Source: Chitinibacter fontanus
Lineage (GTDB): Bacteria > Pseudomonadota > Gammaproteobacteria > Burkholderiales > Chitinibacteraceae
Assembly: GCF_013423785.1 (NCBI RefSeq)
Contig: NZ_CP058952.1
Coordinates: 3,313,665-3,377,664 of the forward strand
DNA: 64,000 bases
Direction: 5' to 3'
Numbering within the stretch: position 1 is the first letter of the stretch; each line of letters begins with the position of its first letter. The position numbers and the translations under genes were made by a program. Shown piece after piece: positions 45,706 through 55,154 of the stretch. Under the pieces are notes generated by a model. The model did no database searches and was not told the DNA's origin. It worked only from the letters and a program-made list of their open reading frames with translations.

Positions 45706-46572
45706 ATGAGTTGGTTACAAAAGTTACTTCCCCCAAAAATCAAAAGCCGTACCACACCGAATACTTCGGCGGTGCCCGAAGGCTTGTGGAGCAAATGTTC
45801 GGCCTGCAGTGCAGTACTGTATCGTTCTGATCTGGAAAACAATTTGGAAGTTTGCCCTAAATGCGGCTTTCATAATGCCGTACCAGCACGGGCGCGACTG
45901 AACCAATTGCTTGATGTTGAAGGCCGTTTTGAAATTGGCTCGGAAGTAAAGCCAGTCGACATTCTGAAATTTAAAGCCAATAAACGTTATAGCGATCAAT
46001 TGACGGCCTCTGCCACCGCTACCGGTGAGGACGATGCAATGGTGGTGATGCAGGGCAGTATTTTGTCGGTGCCCGTTGTGGTTGCCGCGTTTGAGTACAA
46101 ATTTATCGGCGGCTCGATGGGTTCGGTAGTTGGCGAGCGTTTTGTGCGCGGCGTCAAAGTAGCGATTGAAAATGATTTGCCATTTATCTGTGTGTCGGCT
46201 TCGGGTGGTGCACGGATGATGGAAGGCCTCAATTCCTTGATGCAAATGGCCAAAACCAATGCCATCTTGACTAAGCTAGCCGACAAAAAGCTGCCATTTA
46301 TTTCGCTATTGACCGACCCGACAATGGGCGGTGTGTCGGCCTCATTTGCATTCTTGGGCGATGTGGTGATGGCTGAGCCGGGTGCATTGATCGGTTTTGC
46401 TGGCCCGCGCGTGATTGAGCAAACGGTACGTGAAACCTTGCCAGAAGGCTTTCAGCGTTCTGAGTTCTTGCTGGAAAAAGGTGCTATCGACATGATTGTC
46501 GATCGCCGTGAATTGCGTCAGCGCTTGGCTGATGTACTGACCTTGCTGAATAATCAAGCTGCGGTAAATTAA
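45706..46572 (+). CDS. accD: Acetyl-CoA carboxylase carboxyltransferase beta subunit
   Basis: AccD with AccA transfers the carboxyl group to acetyl-CoA in fatty acid synthesis. The start is the ATG at 45706 with GAGGAG 6 nt upstream ([14 protein letters not shown]), giving 288 aa. The zinc ribbon is [20 protein letters not shown] with CPKCGFH near residues 27-50, followed by the crotonase-like domain with [20 protein letters not shown] and [14 protein letters not shown]. Its stop overlaps the folC start by one base. Confidence 0.96.
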   Translation: MSWLQKLLPPKIKSRTTPNTSAVPEGLWSKCSACSAVLYRSDLENNLEVCPKCGFHNAVPARARLNQLLDVEGRFEIGSEVKPVDILKFKANKRYSDQLTASATATGEDDAMVVMQGSILSVPVVVAAFEYKFIGGSMGSVVGERFVRGVKVAIENDLPFICVSASGGARMMEGLNSLMQMAKTNAILTKLADKKLPFISLLTDPTMGGVSASFAFLGDVVMAEPGALIGFAGPRVIEQTVRETLPEGFQRSEFLLEKGAIDMIVDRRELRQRLADVLTLLNNQAAVN

Positions 46573-47864
46573 TGTCGGATTGCGTAGTAACAAGCCAGCC
46601 GCAGAGCTTGCCTGAGTGGTTGGCTTATCTAGAGGCCTTGCATCCAGTTGCCATTGATATGGGGCTGGATCGCGTCAAAACTGTTCAGCAACGTTTGGCG
46701 CTTTATCCGCTTTGTCCAGTCATTACGGTGGCGGGTACCAACGGCAAAGGCTCTGTTTGCGCCATGGTGACGCGTATACTCTCGCTGTCTGGCTACAAGG
46801 TTGGCACCTACACCTCGCCACATTTGCTGCATTACAACGAGCGGATTGCCATTAATGGCACGCCGGTCTCGGATGAGGCCATTGTAAGTAGTTTTGCGGC
46901 GATTGAAGCAGTGCGTGACGAGGTCTCACTGAGCTACTTTGAATTTGGCACACTAGCGGCGGTCCATCAGTTTATGGCTCAGCAAGTTGATGCCATGGTG
47001 CTGGAAGTGGGTTTGGGTGGTCGTCTAGATGCGGTCAATATTTTCGAGCCCAGTGCTTCGGCCGTAGTAACAATTGGTATCGACCATCAGGCCTATCTGG
47101 GTGATACGCGCGAAGCGATTGCGGTAGAAAAAGCCGGTGTTTATCGTGCTAACAAGCCTGCTTTGTGCGCTGATCCGCGTCCACCGCAAACACTCATTGA
47201 CACGGCAAATACGATTGGCGCCGATTTGCAATTAATCGGGCGCGATTTTGGCTTTGAGATGCAGGCCGAAGGGCAGCAGTGGGTTTGGTGGAGCACACAA
47301 GGCGTGCGCAAAAATGCATTGCCGATTCCTGCGTTGCGCGGCAAATATCAAATGGCGAATGCGGCATTAGCACTAGGTTTGCTTGAGGCCGTGAAGAGTG
47401 ATTTGCCGGTTAGTCTAGGTGATATTAAACGTGGTTTGCTGGAGGTCGAGTGGCCCGCGCGCTTCCAGGTATTGCCCGGCAGGCCAACTGTAGTGCTGGA
47501 TGTGGCGCATAACCCCCATGCCGCAGCGGTATTTCGTGCTTCACTTGATAATATGGGCTTTCATCCAGTCACCCATGCTGTATTGGGCATGATGCAAGAC
47601 AAGGATATTGCTGGCGTGATTGATCTAGTGGCTGATCGAATTGATGTCTGGCATCTGGCTGCGCCCAAGCTGCCGCGAGCGGCGCAGTCCGATCATCTGG
47701 CCGAGATCATCCTGAAACAAGCCCCTCGTGCGCAAGTGCGTCAGTACGATTCAGTCGAAAAAGCCTACCATGCAGCCTGTGAGGCGGCCAATGAAGCTGA
47801 TAGAATCTTGGTTTTTGGTTCTTTCTTCACTGTGGCTGAAGTGATGCAGGCACGTGGACAATAA
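46572..47864 (+). CDS. folC: Folylpolyglutamate synthase/dihydrofolate synthase
   Basis: FolC adds glutamate to dihydropteroate and to folates. The 430-aa Mur-ligase-fold protein has the P-loop TVAGTNGKGSVCAMVTRILS near residues 54-73, TSPHLLHYNERIAINGTPVS, EVGLGGRLDAVNIFEP, the GIDHQAYLGDTREAIAVEKA segment and the late VLDVAHNPHAAAVF. Start and accD stop share one base (TAATG). Confidence 0.95.
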   Translation: MSDCVVTSQPQSLPEWLAYLEALHPVAIDMGLDRVKTVQQRLALYPLCPVITVAGTNGKGSVCAMVTRILSLSGYKVGTYTSPHLLHYNERIAINGTPVSDEAIVSSFAAIEAVRDEVSLSYFEFGTLAAVHQFMAQQVDAMVLEVGLGGRLDAVNIFEPSASAVVTIGIDHQAYLGDTREAIAVEKAGVYRANKPALCADPRPPQTLIDTANTIGADLQLIGRDFGFEMQAEGQQWVWWSTQGVRKNALPIPALRGKYQMANAALALGLLEAVKSDLPVSLGDIKRGLLEVEWPARFQVLPGRPTVVLDVAHNPHAAAVFRASLDNMGFHPVTHAVLGMMQDKDIAGVIDLVADRIDVWHLAAPKLPRAAQSDHLAEIILKQAPRAQVRQYDSVEKAYHAACEAANEADRILVFGSFFTVAEVMQARGQ

Positions 47865-47868
47865 AAAT

Positions 47869-48693
47869 ATGGCAAATGTTAGCGATGAGCTGCTGCAATT
47901 AAGAAAGCGTGCGCGCCGCCGTTTGGTTGGTGCAATTGCGTTGGTGGTCTTTGCGCTTACCGTGTTGTGGACGGCTCTCGACGGCGAACCGCCCAAGTCC
48001 TTGCTTGACAATCAGACGGTTGAAATCATTTCAAGCGCGCCGGCACTATCGTCTGTAGTGGCTTCTACGCCTATTGCTCTTACTGCAAGCGCAGCTCAGG
48101 GGGTGGTTGCATCTGTTGCTTCTGCAGTTGTTGAGGTCGCTTCACTGCCTGTTGCAAGTACTGATGAAGTACCGGCTTCCAGAGTCGCCCCTGTAGCACT
48201 CCCTGGAAAGCTGGTCAATCATCAGGAGAATGCACCCAAAGCCGTACCTGATAGCAGCCAACTTACCCCAGAAAAATCAGGCGCTGAGCCCTCAGTAAAA
48301 GCCGCGGTAAAGGTTAGTCCAAAACCGCAAGTCAAGCCTACGCTTAAGCCTTCACCCAAACCAACGGCTAAGCCAAATGTGAGTAAAGCTGTTGATCCAA
48401 AGGCAATTCTTGAGGGTGGTTTGGATAAGTCTGCCGAGACTAAAAAAGAGACGGGTAAGCAGTACTATATTCAAATTGGTGCTTATGCCGACCCAGAGAA
48501 AGCAGCTCAGACCTTAAAGAAACTAAAAGATGCTGGCATCCCCGCTCGTAGCGAGACAGTGACCACTACGAAAGGTGAGTTAACGCGGGTGCGAATCGGC
48601 CCGGGCAATGATGAGGCAAAGGCAAAAGCCTGGATGCAACGTTTGGATGCCTTAGGAGTGCCTGGCACCTTGGTGGTGAAGGCCGCACAATGA
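47869..48693 (+). CDS. SPOR domain protein (DedD-like)
   Basis: The protein (274 aa from the ATG at 47869; a GTG at 47854 is also in frame) has a short cytoplasmic basic start (RKRARRRLVGAIALVVFALT), one TM helix near residues 20-40, a long Ala/Ser/Val then Lys/Pro-rich periplasmic linker, and a C-terminal SPOR domain (QYYIQIGAYADPEKAAQTLK, ARSETVTTTKGELTRVRIGP). SPOR domains bind denuded septal peptidoglycan, so a cell-division role is likely. The folC-dedD-cvpA-purF order is conserved in proteobacteria. Its stop overlaps cvpA (ATGA). Confidence 0.92.
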   Translation: MANVSDELLQLRKRARRRLVGAIALVVFALTVLWTALDGEPPKSLLDNQTVEIISSAPALSSVVASTPIALTASAAQGVVASVASAVVEVASLPVASTDEVPASRVAPVALPGKLVNHQENAPKAVPDSSQLTPEKSGAEPSVKAAVKVSPKPQVKPTLKPSPKPTAKPNVSKAVDPKAILEGGLDKSAETKKETGKQYYIQIGAYADPEKAAQTLKKLKDAGIPARSETVTTTKGELTRVRIGPGNDEAKAKAWMQRLDALGVPGTLVVKAAQ

Positions 48694-49181
48694 CGCAGTT
48701 TGATTATGTAGCTTTGACGGTGCTAGGTCTTTCGATGTTGCTGTCGGTGATGCGCGGTTTGACGCAGGAAATTCTTGCCTTGCTGGCGTGGGTGTTGTCA
48801 TTTTGGGCGGCAACACAGTTTGCGGAAACCGCGGCGGTATGGATGCCGCAGAGTATTCCTCTCGACTCAATTCGCTATATTGCGGGCTTTGTGGTGGTGT
48901 TTTTCGTGGCGTGGCTTTTGTCTGCTATTGTACGCATCACGATCAATCAATTTTTGTCGGCAACCGGTTTAAAGCCCGTTGATCGTTTTTTAGGGGCTGC
49001 ATTTGGTATTGTGCGTGGTTTTTTGTTGATGTTGACCTTGGTGGTGTTGGCTGGTTTGACTAGCTTTCCCAAGAGCACCGTCTGGCGCAATGCAATGTTT
49101 AGCCCGCTATTTGAGCAAAGTGCCGAATTTGTTAAGCCGTGGTTGCCAGTTGTGCTGGCATCACGAGTTAAGTTTGAATAA
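48690..49181 (+). CDS. cvpA: Colicin V production family membrane protein CvpA
   Basis: The 163-aa inner-membrane protein has four hydrophobic segments, starts with FDYVALTVLGLSMLLSVMRG LTQE-type sequence, and has the family's FLSATGLKPVDRFLGAAFGI segment. Its exact role is unclear; it is tied to purF by operon context and to envelope stress in other bacteria. It overlaps the SPOR gene by 4 nt and precedes purF by 26 nt. Confidence 0.92.
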   Translation: MTQFDYVALTVLGLSMLLSVMRGLTQEILALLAWVLSFWAATQFAETAAVWMPQSIPLDSIRYIAGFVVVFFVAWLLSAIVRITINQFLSATGLKPVDRFLGAAFGIVRGFLLMLTLVVLAGLTSFPKSTVWRNAMFSPLFEQSAEFVKPWLPVVLASRVKFE

Positions 49182-49207
49182 TTTTCGCAAGTCTAAGGGT
49201 CTGAGCA

Positions 49208-50743
49208 ATGTGTGGCATTCTAGGTGTGGTCGCCAAAACGCCGGTTAATCAAATGTTGTACGATGGTCTGTTGGTGCTACAACACCGCGGTCAAGATGCA
49301 GCCGGTATCGTCACTGCAGAGCAGCAAGTGCTGCATATGCATAAAGGGCAGGGCCTGGTGCGCGATGTGTTTCGCACTCGCAATATGCGCTCATTAATGG
49401 GCAATGTGGGGATCGGTCACGTTCGTTATCCCACTGCGGGTTCAGCCTCTAGTTTGGCCGAGGCGCAACCGTTCTACGTCAACAGCCCATTTGGGATTGT
49501 CTTGGCGCATAACGGCAATCTGACTAATGACAAGCAACTCAAAGAGGATATGTACCGCACTGACCTGCGCCATATCAATACTAATTCGGATTCCGAAGCG
49601 CTGTGTAATGTATTTGCACACGAATTGTCGCGCCGCGTGAGTGGCCCGCAATTGGATGCCAAAACCGTTTTTGACGCCATCACGGCAGTGCATGGACGCG
49701 TAAAGGGTGCTTACGCCGTGGTCGCAATTATTGCTGGCTTTGGCATGGTGGCGTTCCGTGACCCACATGGCATTCGTCCTTTGTCATTGGGTGAACACGA
49801 CACCGCAGAGGGTAAGGAATACACCGTCGCAAGCGAATCGGTGGTGCACGACGTACTGGGCTTTAAGTTTGTGCGCGATATCGCACCAGGTGAGGCGGTT
49901 TACATTACATTTGAAGGCGAGTTTTATAGCCAGCAATGTCATCCAACCCCAACTTTGATCCCCTGTATTTTCGAGCATGTGTATTTTGCCCGCCCAGATA
50001 CGGTGATTGACGGTATTTCGGTTCATGAAGCACGCCTGAAAATGGGCGAGCAATTGGCCGAGAAAGTGCGCAAACAAGTGCCGGCACTGGATATCGATGT
50101 GGTAATACCAATTCCGGATACCAGCCGTGATTCAGCGTTGCAATTGGCCGATGCCTTAGGCTTGCCGTATCGCGAAGGCTTTATGAAAAATCGCTATATC
50201 GGTCGTACCTTCATTATGCCGGGGCAGGCGAGCCGTAAAAAATCGGTGCGCCAAAAGCTTAATCCGATTGCGGTTGAGTTCCGTGGCAAAAATGTAATGT
50301 TGGTTGATGACTCGATTGTGCGTGGTACCACCTCAAAAGAAATCGTGCAGATGGTGCGCGATTCTGGTGCCAAGAAAGTCTACTTGGCATCCGCTGCGCC
50401 GCCAGTGAAATTCCCGCATGTTTACGGCATTGATATGCCGACTCGTAATGAGTTGATTGCAACTGGGCGAGATGCGGAGCAAATTGCGGCTGAAATTGGT
50501 GCAGATGGCGTGATTTATCAAGACTTGTCGGCGCTGATTCAGGCGTGTACCGATGCAAGTGGTGGCAAAATTACCCAGTTTGAAACTTCGTGTTTTGATG
50601 GTCACTACATCACTGGCGACATTACCGATGCATATCTGGACGAGTTAGAAGCTAAGCGTTTGTCGCCGCTGTCGACTAAAACCAATGAAGCTGGCACGGT
50701 AATCGATTTGAATATTGGCGTTGCCGAGCAAAATTTGATTTAA
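49208..50743 (+). CDS. purF: Amidophosphoribosyltransferase
   Basis: PurF makes phosphoribosylamine from PRPP and glutamine, the first step of purine synthesis. The 511-aa protein has the N-terminal nucleophile Cys2 in [43 protein letters not shown], and the C-terminal PRTase loop [20 protein letters not shown] near residues 363-382. No propeptide is seen, as in the E. coli type. An intrinsic terminator separates it from metZ. Confidence 0.97.
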   Translation: MCGILGVVAKTPVNQMLYDGLLVLQHRGQDAAGIVTAEQQVLHMHKGQGLVRDVFRTRNMRSLMGNVGIGHVRYPTAGSASSLAEAQPFYVNSPFGIVLAHNGNLTNDKQLKEDMYRTDLRHINTNSDSEALCNVFAHELSRRVSGPQLDAKTVFDAITAVHGRVKGAYAVVAIIAGFGMVAFRDPHGIRPLSLGEHDTAEGKEYTVASESVVHDVLGFKFVRDIAPGEAVYITFEGEFYSQQCHPTPTLIPCIFEHVYFARPDTVIDGISVHEARLKMGEQLAEKVRKQVPALDIDVVIPIPDTSRDSALQLADALGLPYREGFMKNRYIGRTFIMPGQASRKKSVRQKLNPIAVEFRGKNVMLVDDSIVRGTTSKEIVQMVRDSGAKKVYLASAAPPVKFPHVYGIDMPTRNELIATGRDAEQIAAEIGADGVIYQDLSALIQACTDASGGKITQFETSCFDGHYITGDITDAYLDELEAKRLSPLSTKTNEAGTVIDLNIGVAEQNLI

Positions 50744-50762
50744 TCAGCATTAATGCTGACAG

Positions 50763-50787
50763 AACGGAGGCTTAGGCCTCCGTTTTT
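50763..50787 (+). terminator. Intrinsic terminator after purF
   Basis: AACGGAGGC, 4-nt loop, GCCTCCGTT and TTT. metZ therefore probably has its own promoter or depends on read-through. Confidence 0.88.
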
Positions 50788-50820
50788 ATTTGAAAAATAT
50801 AAAAGAACAAAGGATGAATG

Positions 50821-51993
50821 ATGCTGGATTTTGAAAACTTGCACCCAGATACCTTGGCCGTTCGTGCGGGCACGCTGCGTACCGAGTTTGGCGAGCATTC
50901 GGATGCCATGCACCTCACTTCCAGCTTTGTGGTTGGTTCGGCCGAAGAAGCGTCACTCAAATTCACTGGTCAAATGCCGGGCTATATCTATTCGCGCTTC
51001 ACAAATCCAACCGTCAGTGCGTTTGAGCAGCGCTTAGCCGCAATGGAAGGCGCTGAGCGTTGCGTTGCCACGGCCTCTGGCATGAGTGCAATTTTGTCAC
51101 TATGCATGGGCTTGCTCAAAGCAGGGGACCATATCGTGTCATCGAATAGCTTGTTTGGTGCAACGATCCAATTGTTTAATGCTTATTTGGGTAAATTTGG
51201 CGTAACGGTGACGTATGTCTCGCCAACCGACGTCGATGCTTGGGCGCAAGCAGTTACCCCTGCAACTAAATTGTTTTTCCTCGAAACACCATCCAATCCG
51301 CTCACCGAAGTCGCTGACGTGGCGGCGATTGCTGCCGTAGCGCATAGCCACAATGCTTTGCTCGTCGTTGATAACTGCTTCTGCTCGCCAGCCTTGCAGC
51401 AGCCATTGAAACTAGGGGCGGATATTGTTGTACATTCAGCGACCAAATACATCGATGGTCAGGGGCGCGTGCTCGGCGGTGCGGTCGTTGGCAGCCACGC
51501 AGTGCTGGAGCCTATTTATCTGTTTTTGCGCACGGCAGGCCCGACCTTGTCGCCGTTTAACGCTTGGGTTTTGCTTAAAGGCTTGGAAACGCTCGGTATT
51601 CGAATGAAAGCGCATTGCGAAAAGGCAATGGAACTGGCGACTTGGCTCGAAGCGCAGCCGCAAGTAGCCAAAGTGTATTACCCGGGGCTCAAATCACATC
51701 CGCAGTACGATCTGGCACAACGCCAGCAAAGCGGCGGCGGTGGCGTGGTGTCGTTTGATCTAGTGGGGGGCAAAGCTGCTGCTTGGGCACTCATCGATAA
51801 AGTTGAACTCATGAGTCGTACTGCGAACTTGGGCGATACACGCACGACAATTACGCATCCGGCAACGACTTCGCATGGCCGCTTGACCCCAGAGGCACGA
51901 GCTGCAGCAGGCATTGGTGATGGTTTGGTGCGGATTTCGGTGGGGCTGGAACACGTCGGTGATTTGATTGCTGATTTGCAACAAGGCCTGTAA
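50821..51993 (+). CDS. metZ: O-succinylhomoserine sulfhydrylase
   Basis: MetZ makes homocysteine from O-succinylhomoserine and sulfide with PLP. The 390-aa protein shows YIYSRFTNPTVSAFEQRLAA near residues 58-77, CVATASGMSAILSLCMGLLK, DNCFCSPALQQPLKLGADIV and the PLP Lys in HSATKYIDGQGRVLGG near 204-219. Two adjacent ATGs (50818, 50821) are possible; AAAGGA is best spaced for the second. The purF-metZ neighbourhood matches that in pseudomonads. Confidence 0.92.
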   Translation: MLDFENLHPDTLAVRAGTLRTEFGEHSDAMHLTSSFVVGSAEEASLKFTGQMPGYIYSRFTNPTVSAFEQRLAAMEGAERCVATASGMSAILSLCMGLLKAGDHIVSSNSLFGATIQLFNAYLGKFGVTVTYVSPTDVDAWAQAVTPATKLFFLETPSNPLTEVADVAAIAAVAHSHNALLVVDNCFCSPALQQPLKLGADIVVHSATKYIDGQGRVLGGAVVGSHAVLEPIYLFLRTAGPTLSPFNAWVLLKGLETLGIRMKAHCEKAMELATWLEAQPQVAKVYYPGLKSHPQYDLAQRQQSGGGGVVSFDLVGGKAAAWALIDKVELMSRTANLGDTRTTITHPATTSHGRLTPEARAAAGIGDGLVRISVGLEHVGDLIADLQQGL

Positions 51994-52025
51994 ATCTGGC
52001 CTTGCTCTGATGAAATCGCACCAGC

Positions 52026-52058
52026 AAAAAGCCCAAGGCATAATACTTGGGCTTTTTT
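52026..52058 (+). terminator. Intrinsic terminator after metZ
   Basis: A5 GCCCAAG, 8-nt loop, CTTGGGC T6. Confidence 0.92.
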
Positions 52059-52107
52059 GTGTAAAAACCCGTAAAATCACGCCTTTGAACGTAGCTAGTT
52101 GTCCATC

Positions 52108-52866
52108 ATGCAAAAGAAAATCATCCACGGCTTTCACGCTGTTACCGCCCGCTTGCGCCGCTTTCCCGATAGCGTATTAGAGCTTTACGTCAGCAGTGAA
52201 CGTACCGATCCGCGGATGAAAGATCTGCTCAAAGCCGCCAAAGACGCCGACCAGAAAGTGACGCCAATGTCGGCTGATCGCCTGGATGGCTTGGCTGGAC
52301 ATGTCCGTCATCAGGGCGTAGCGGCGATGATTGACTCGGATAAAAGCTATCTGTCGATCGAAGATGTACTTGATGATCTGGATGAGCCAGCGTTTTTGCT
52401 GATCTTGGACGGGATTACCGATCCACACAATCTGGGCGCCTGTCTGCGTGTTGCCGATGCCATGGGGGTGCATGCCGTGATTGCACCGAAAGACAAATGT
52501 GTCGGCATCAACGCCACCGTGTCAAAAGTGGCCTGCGGCGCCGCTGAAGTGGTGCCGTATGTGATGGTGACGAATTTAGCGCGCACGATTCGTGATTTAA
52601 AAGAACGTGGCATCTGGATTGTGGGTACTGATGCTGAAGGTAGCTGCGATTTGTATAGCTATGGTCAAACCGGCCCGATTGCCTGGGTGCTGGGTAATGA
52701 AGGTGATGGCATGCGTCGCCTAACACGCGAGCTATGCGATACCTTGGTGTCGATTCCGATGTTTGGCTCTGTTGAAAGTTTAAATGTTTCGGTTGCGACG
52801 GGTATTGTGTTGTCGGAAAGCCGGCGCCAGCGCTTAGCGGCCAAAAAAAGTGCACCAAATACGTAA
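52108..52866 (+). CDS. rlmB: 23S rRNA (guanosine(2251)-2'-O)-methyltransferase RlmB
   Basis: RlmB methylates G2251 in the peptidyl-transferase P loop. The 252-aa SpoU-class protein has the N-terminal L30e-like substrate domain ([20 protein letters not shown]) and the SPOUT motifs [20 protein letters not shown] near residues 95-114, [19 protein letters not shown] and the knot [20 protein letters not shown]. The ATG at 52108 is chosen; a TTG at 52099 is in frame. Confidence 0.94.
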   Translation: MQKKIIHGFHAVTARLRRFPDSVLELYVSSERTDPRMKDLLKAAKDADQKVTPMSADRLDGLAGHVRHQGVAAMIDSDKSYLSIEDVLDDLDEPAFLLILDGITDPHNLGACLRVADAMGVHAVIAPKDKCVGINATVSKVACGAAEVVPYVMVTNLARTIRDLKERGIWIVGTDAEGSCDLYSYGQTGPIAWVLGNEGDGMRRLTRELCDTLVSIPMFGSVESLNVSVATGIVLSESRRQRLAAKKSAPNT

Positions 52867-53050
52867 TTTAATTACATTATTTGATCGGGATAGTGCACTT
52901 GAAGCGTGCATCTTTTCTTTGAAAATGAAGGGTGTTGCTCTGTGAGTCTTTTTGATGAAGGCTCTTGGGGGGGTACCCTTTTAAATTGTGCTGGCATGTA
53001 ATCTGCTATTGACTTGTTGTTGCCAAATGGCGCTCAACAAGGAGTAGATC

Positions 53051-54376
53051 ATGCACCATAACGATGAAGGCTGTGAATTTGTACTGAAACTGCATGAGCA
53101 TCCTCAGCGACGCAATATTGCCAGTGAAATGCATACCCACCCATATCCGCACCTACCTACGCCCGGGCGGATTAGTCACCTTGCTTACCTCAATCATCAC
53201 TGCAATTTGGCGCACGAGTTATGGCTATTTGGACAGTTAGCTCATCATTACAGCTTAGAGCCGCCAAGCCCAAGTGCCAGTTACTTCAGCCTTGACTTAG
53301 GGCATTGTCGCGTTTTGTGGATGCGCTATAGCGAGTTTTCCAGCTTTAGTGTGAGTGCCCCGCAGGTGGATGGGGCTGAGGGTTTTTTGCGTCCCGCCCT
53401 TGCTGAATTGCCGTCAGAATGGCTGGCACAATTGCCAAGCAACGTGCTAGTTGCAATTCATGCCTTGGTGCTGCCTTATGCACAATTGCCAGCAGGCCTG
53501 CCCGATTTGGCGCATTTGTATTTTGCAGGCCAAGAATTGGCTGGGGCGGCAATTGGTGAGGGGGCAGGACACCTCTATAGCGATTTTAAGGCCGATGAAA
53601 ATGGCTTTGTGCATTATGTACTGGCGGATCGCTTTATGGGGCGTCGCCAGGCTGGGCGAATGTTGCAGCGATTATTCGACATTGAGAGCTATCGTACATT
53701 AGCAATGTTAGCGCCACCTTTAGCTGGCCAACTTGCGCCGGAGTTGGCGGTAGCAGACCGCGAATTGGCTGAGCTGACTCGCAGTATTTCCCACGCGCGG
53801 GAGCAAGATGAACCCATTTTGCTAGACCGATTAACACAGTTATCGGCAAGGATAGAAAGTGCTTTGTCACAAACTGATTATCGATTCAGTGCTTCGCATG
53901 CCTATTACGAAATTGTATTGCGTCGTCTGGATGAGTTGCGTGAGCATCGGATTCAGGGTTTGCAACCGCTGAAGCAATTTATCACTCGCCGCTTAACTCC
54001 TGCGATGGAGCACTGCAATGTAGTTGCTCGCCGCCAGCGCGAGTTGGCGGAGCGGGTGAGTCGCGCAACATTATTATTGCGCACCCGGGTGGATGTTACT
54101 TTGGAGCAGCAGAATCAGCGCATTTTAAGCTCAATGTCAGAGCATGCCCAGTTGCAGTTGCGCTTGCAGCAAACGGTGGAAGGGCTTTCGGTTGCGGCAA
54201 TTAGCTATTACATCATTAGTTTGCTCGCCTATGGGTTAAAAGGCCTAAAAGCAGCGGGTTGGCATCTGAATGTCGAATTGCTATTGGGCTTGGCCATTCC
54301 GGTGGTGGCACTTGGCATTTTGGCGGGCCTTCGCGTCATGCGGCAGCATTTGGCACCTAAAACGCAGCATGGGTGA
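53051..54376 (+). CDS. DUF3422 family membrane-anchored protein
   Basis: The 441-aa protein matches the DUF3422 family as I know it: N-terminal LHEHPQRRNIASEMHTHPYP and SHLAYLN, central GAGHLYSDFKADENGFVHYV, GRMLQRLFDIESYRTLAMLA, then a long helical region (ELAELTRSISHAREQDEPIL) and two C-terminal TM helices (VAAISYYIISLLAYGL and LLLGLAIPVVALGILAGL). The final part resembles CorA-like helical topology with periplasmic tips, but the function is unknown. It has its own AAGGAG site. The 184-bp gap upstream shows no gene. Confidence 0.85.
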   Translation: MHHNDEGCEFVLKLHEHPQRRNIASEMHTHPYPHLPTPGRISHLAYLNHHCNLAHELWLFGQLAHHYSLEPPSPSASYFSLDLGHCRVLWMRYSEFSSFSVSAPQVDGAEGFLRPALAELPSEWLAQLPSNVLVAIHALVLPYAQLPAGLPDLAHLYFAGQELAGAAIGEGAGHLYSDFKADENGFVHYVLADRFMGRRQAGRMLQRLFDIESYRTLAMLAPPLAGQLAPELAVADRELAELTRSISHAREQDEPILLDRLTQLSARIESALSQTDYRFSASHAYYEIVLRRLDELREHRIQGLQPLKQFITRRLTPAMEHCNVVARRQRELAERVSRATLLLRTRVDVTLEQQNQRILSSMSEHAQLQLRLQQTVEGLSVAAISYYIISLLAYGLKGLKAAGWHLNVELLLGLAIPVVALGILAGLRVMRQHLAPKTQHG

Positions 54377-54513
54377 GGCGGATTGTTGCCGTTGATGTGC
54401 AGCTTGGGTGCCAAGGGTGTGGCATGGGCGAGCTTAAATGTGCGAAACCAGTTACAATCTCGCGATTGCGATGTGCCGCAGCTAGCGGCACAGGCTTTTA
54501 TAGAAAAAACACT

Positions 54514-55086
54514 ATGCCTTTAAATTTGCCCATTATTTTGACCTGGTTGCGCGTGGCTTTGATCCCCGTGTTTGTTGGGGTGTTTTATTTGCCGCAATCA
54601 GAATATCCGCTGCTATGGCAAAACGTGGTGGGCACCTTGCTGTTTGCGCTGGCGGCAATTACCGATTGGTTCGATGGCTTCTTGGCGCGGCGCTGGAATC
54701 AAACCAGTCAGTTTGGTGCATTTCTTGATCCGGTGGCTGACAAGCTGATGGTGGCGGCGGCGCTGATTTTATTGGTTGAAATCGATCGTGCGCCGTCTTG
54801 GTTGGCCGTGATTATTATCGGTCGTGAAATTACGATTTCTGCATTACGTGAATGGATGGCCCAATTGGGTAAGTCTAAGAGTGTGGCGGTCAATATGATT
54901 GGCAAATTGAAAACCACAGCTCAAATGGTCGCGATTTTGTTACTGCTATGGTGGGTGCCAATTATTCCTGGTGTTTCGACGCCGCTCTTAGGGACGATTG
55001 CGCTGTATCTGGCGGGCATCCTCACCATTGTTTCAATGTTTTATTATTTGCGTGTGGCGGCTGAACAGTTCAAAAATCAGTCGTAA
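54514..55086 (+). CDS. pgsA: CDP-diacylglycerol-glycerol-3-phosphate 3-phosphatidyltransferase
   Basis: PgsA makes phosphatidylglycerol phosphate at the inner membrane. The ATG at 54514 (PLNLPIILTWLRVALIPVFV) gives 190 aa; the frame is open back to 54373, overlapping the previous gene, but the added part is not family-like. The CDP-alcohol phosphotransferase motif is complete: DWFDGFLARRWNQTSQFGAF followed by LDPVADKL near residues 49-76. Several TM helices follow. Confidence 0.95.
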   Translation: MPLNLPIILTWLRVALIPVFVGVFYLPQSEYPLLWQNVVGTLLFALAAITDWFDGFLARRWNQTSQFGAFLDPVADKLMVAAALILLVEIDRAPSWLAVIIIGREITISALREWMAQLGKSKSVAVNMIGKLKTTAQMVAILLLLWWVPIIPGVSTPLLGTIALYLAGILTIVSMFYYLRVAAEQFKNQS

Positions 55087-55092
55087 ATCATG

Positions 55093-55151
55093 CAGTATGC
55101 CAACCAAGCCCATCATTTTATTGATCTAATACCATATACCCTTGCGGGTAT
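55093..55151. repeat. Possible decayed 49-bp element plus short ATACCC-TTGC-GGGTAT hairpin
   Basis: CAGTAT at 55093-55098 and ATACCC at 55136-55141 are at exactly the family spacing (49 bp in all), with the left end decayed at two of six bases. ATACCC is immediately followed by TTGC and GGGTAT, making a separate perfect 6-bp hairpin that ends 3 nt before the transporter start codon. The place, 6 nt after the pgsA stop and between co-directional genes, is typical. Confidence 0.45.
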
Positions 55152-55154
55152 TTA

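Noticed and set aside
45661..45709. GGGTAT just after the trpA stop as another element copy
   Set aside because: No ATACCC-like end stands at the required position; the sequence there is the accD ribosome site and start.
52867..53050. GGGGGGGTACCC near 52969 as a relative of the 49-bp element
   Set aside because: It is a short KpnI-like palindrome without TAT and has no partner at the family spacing.
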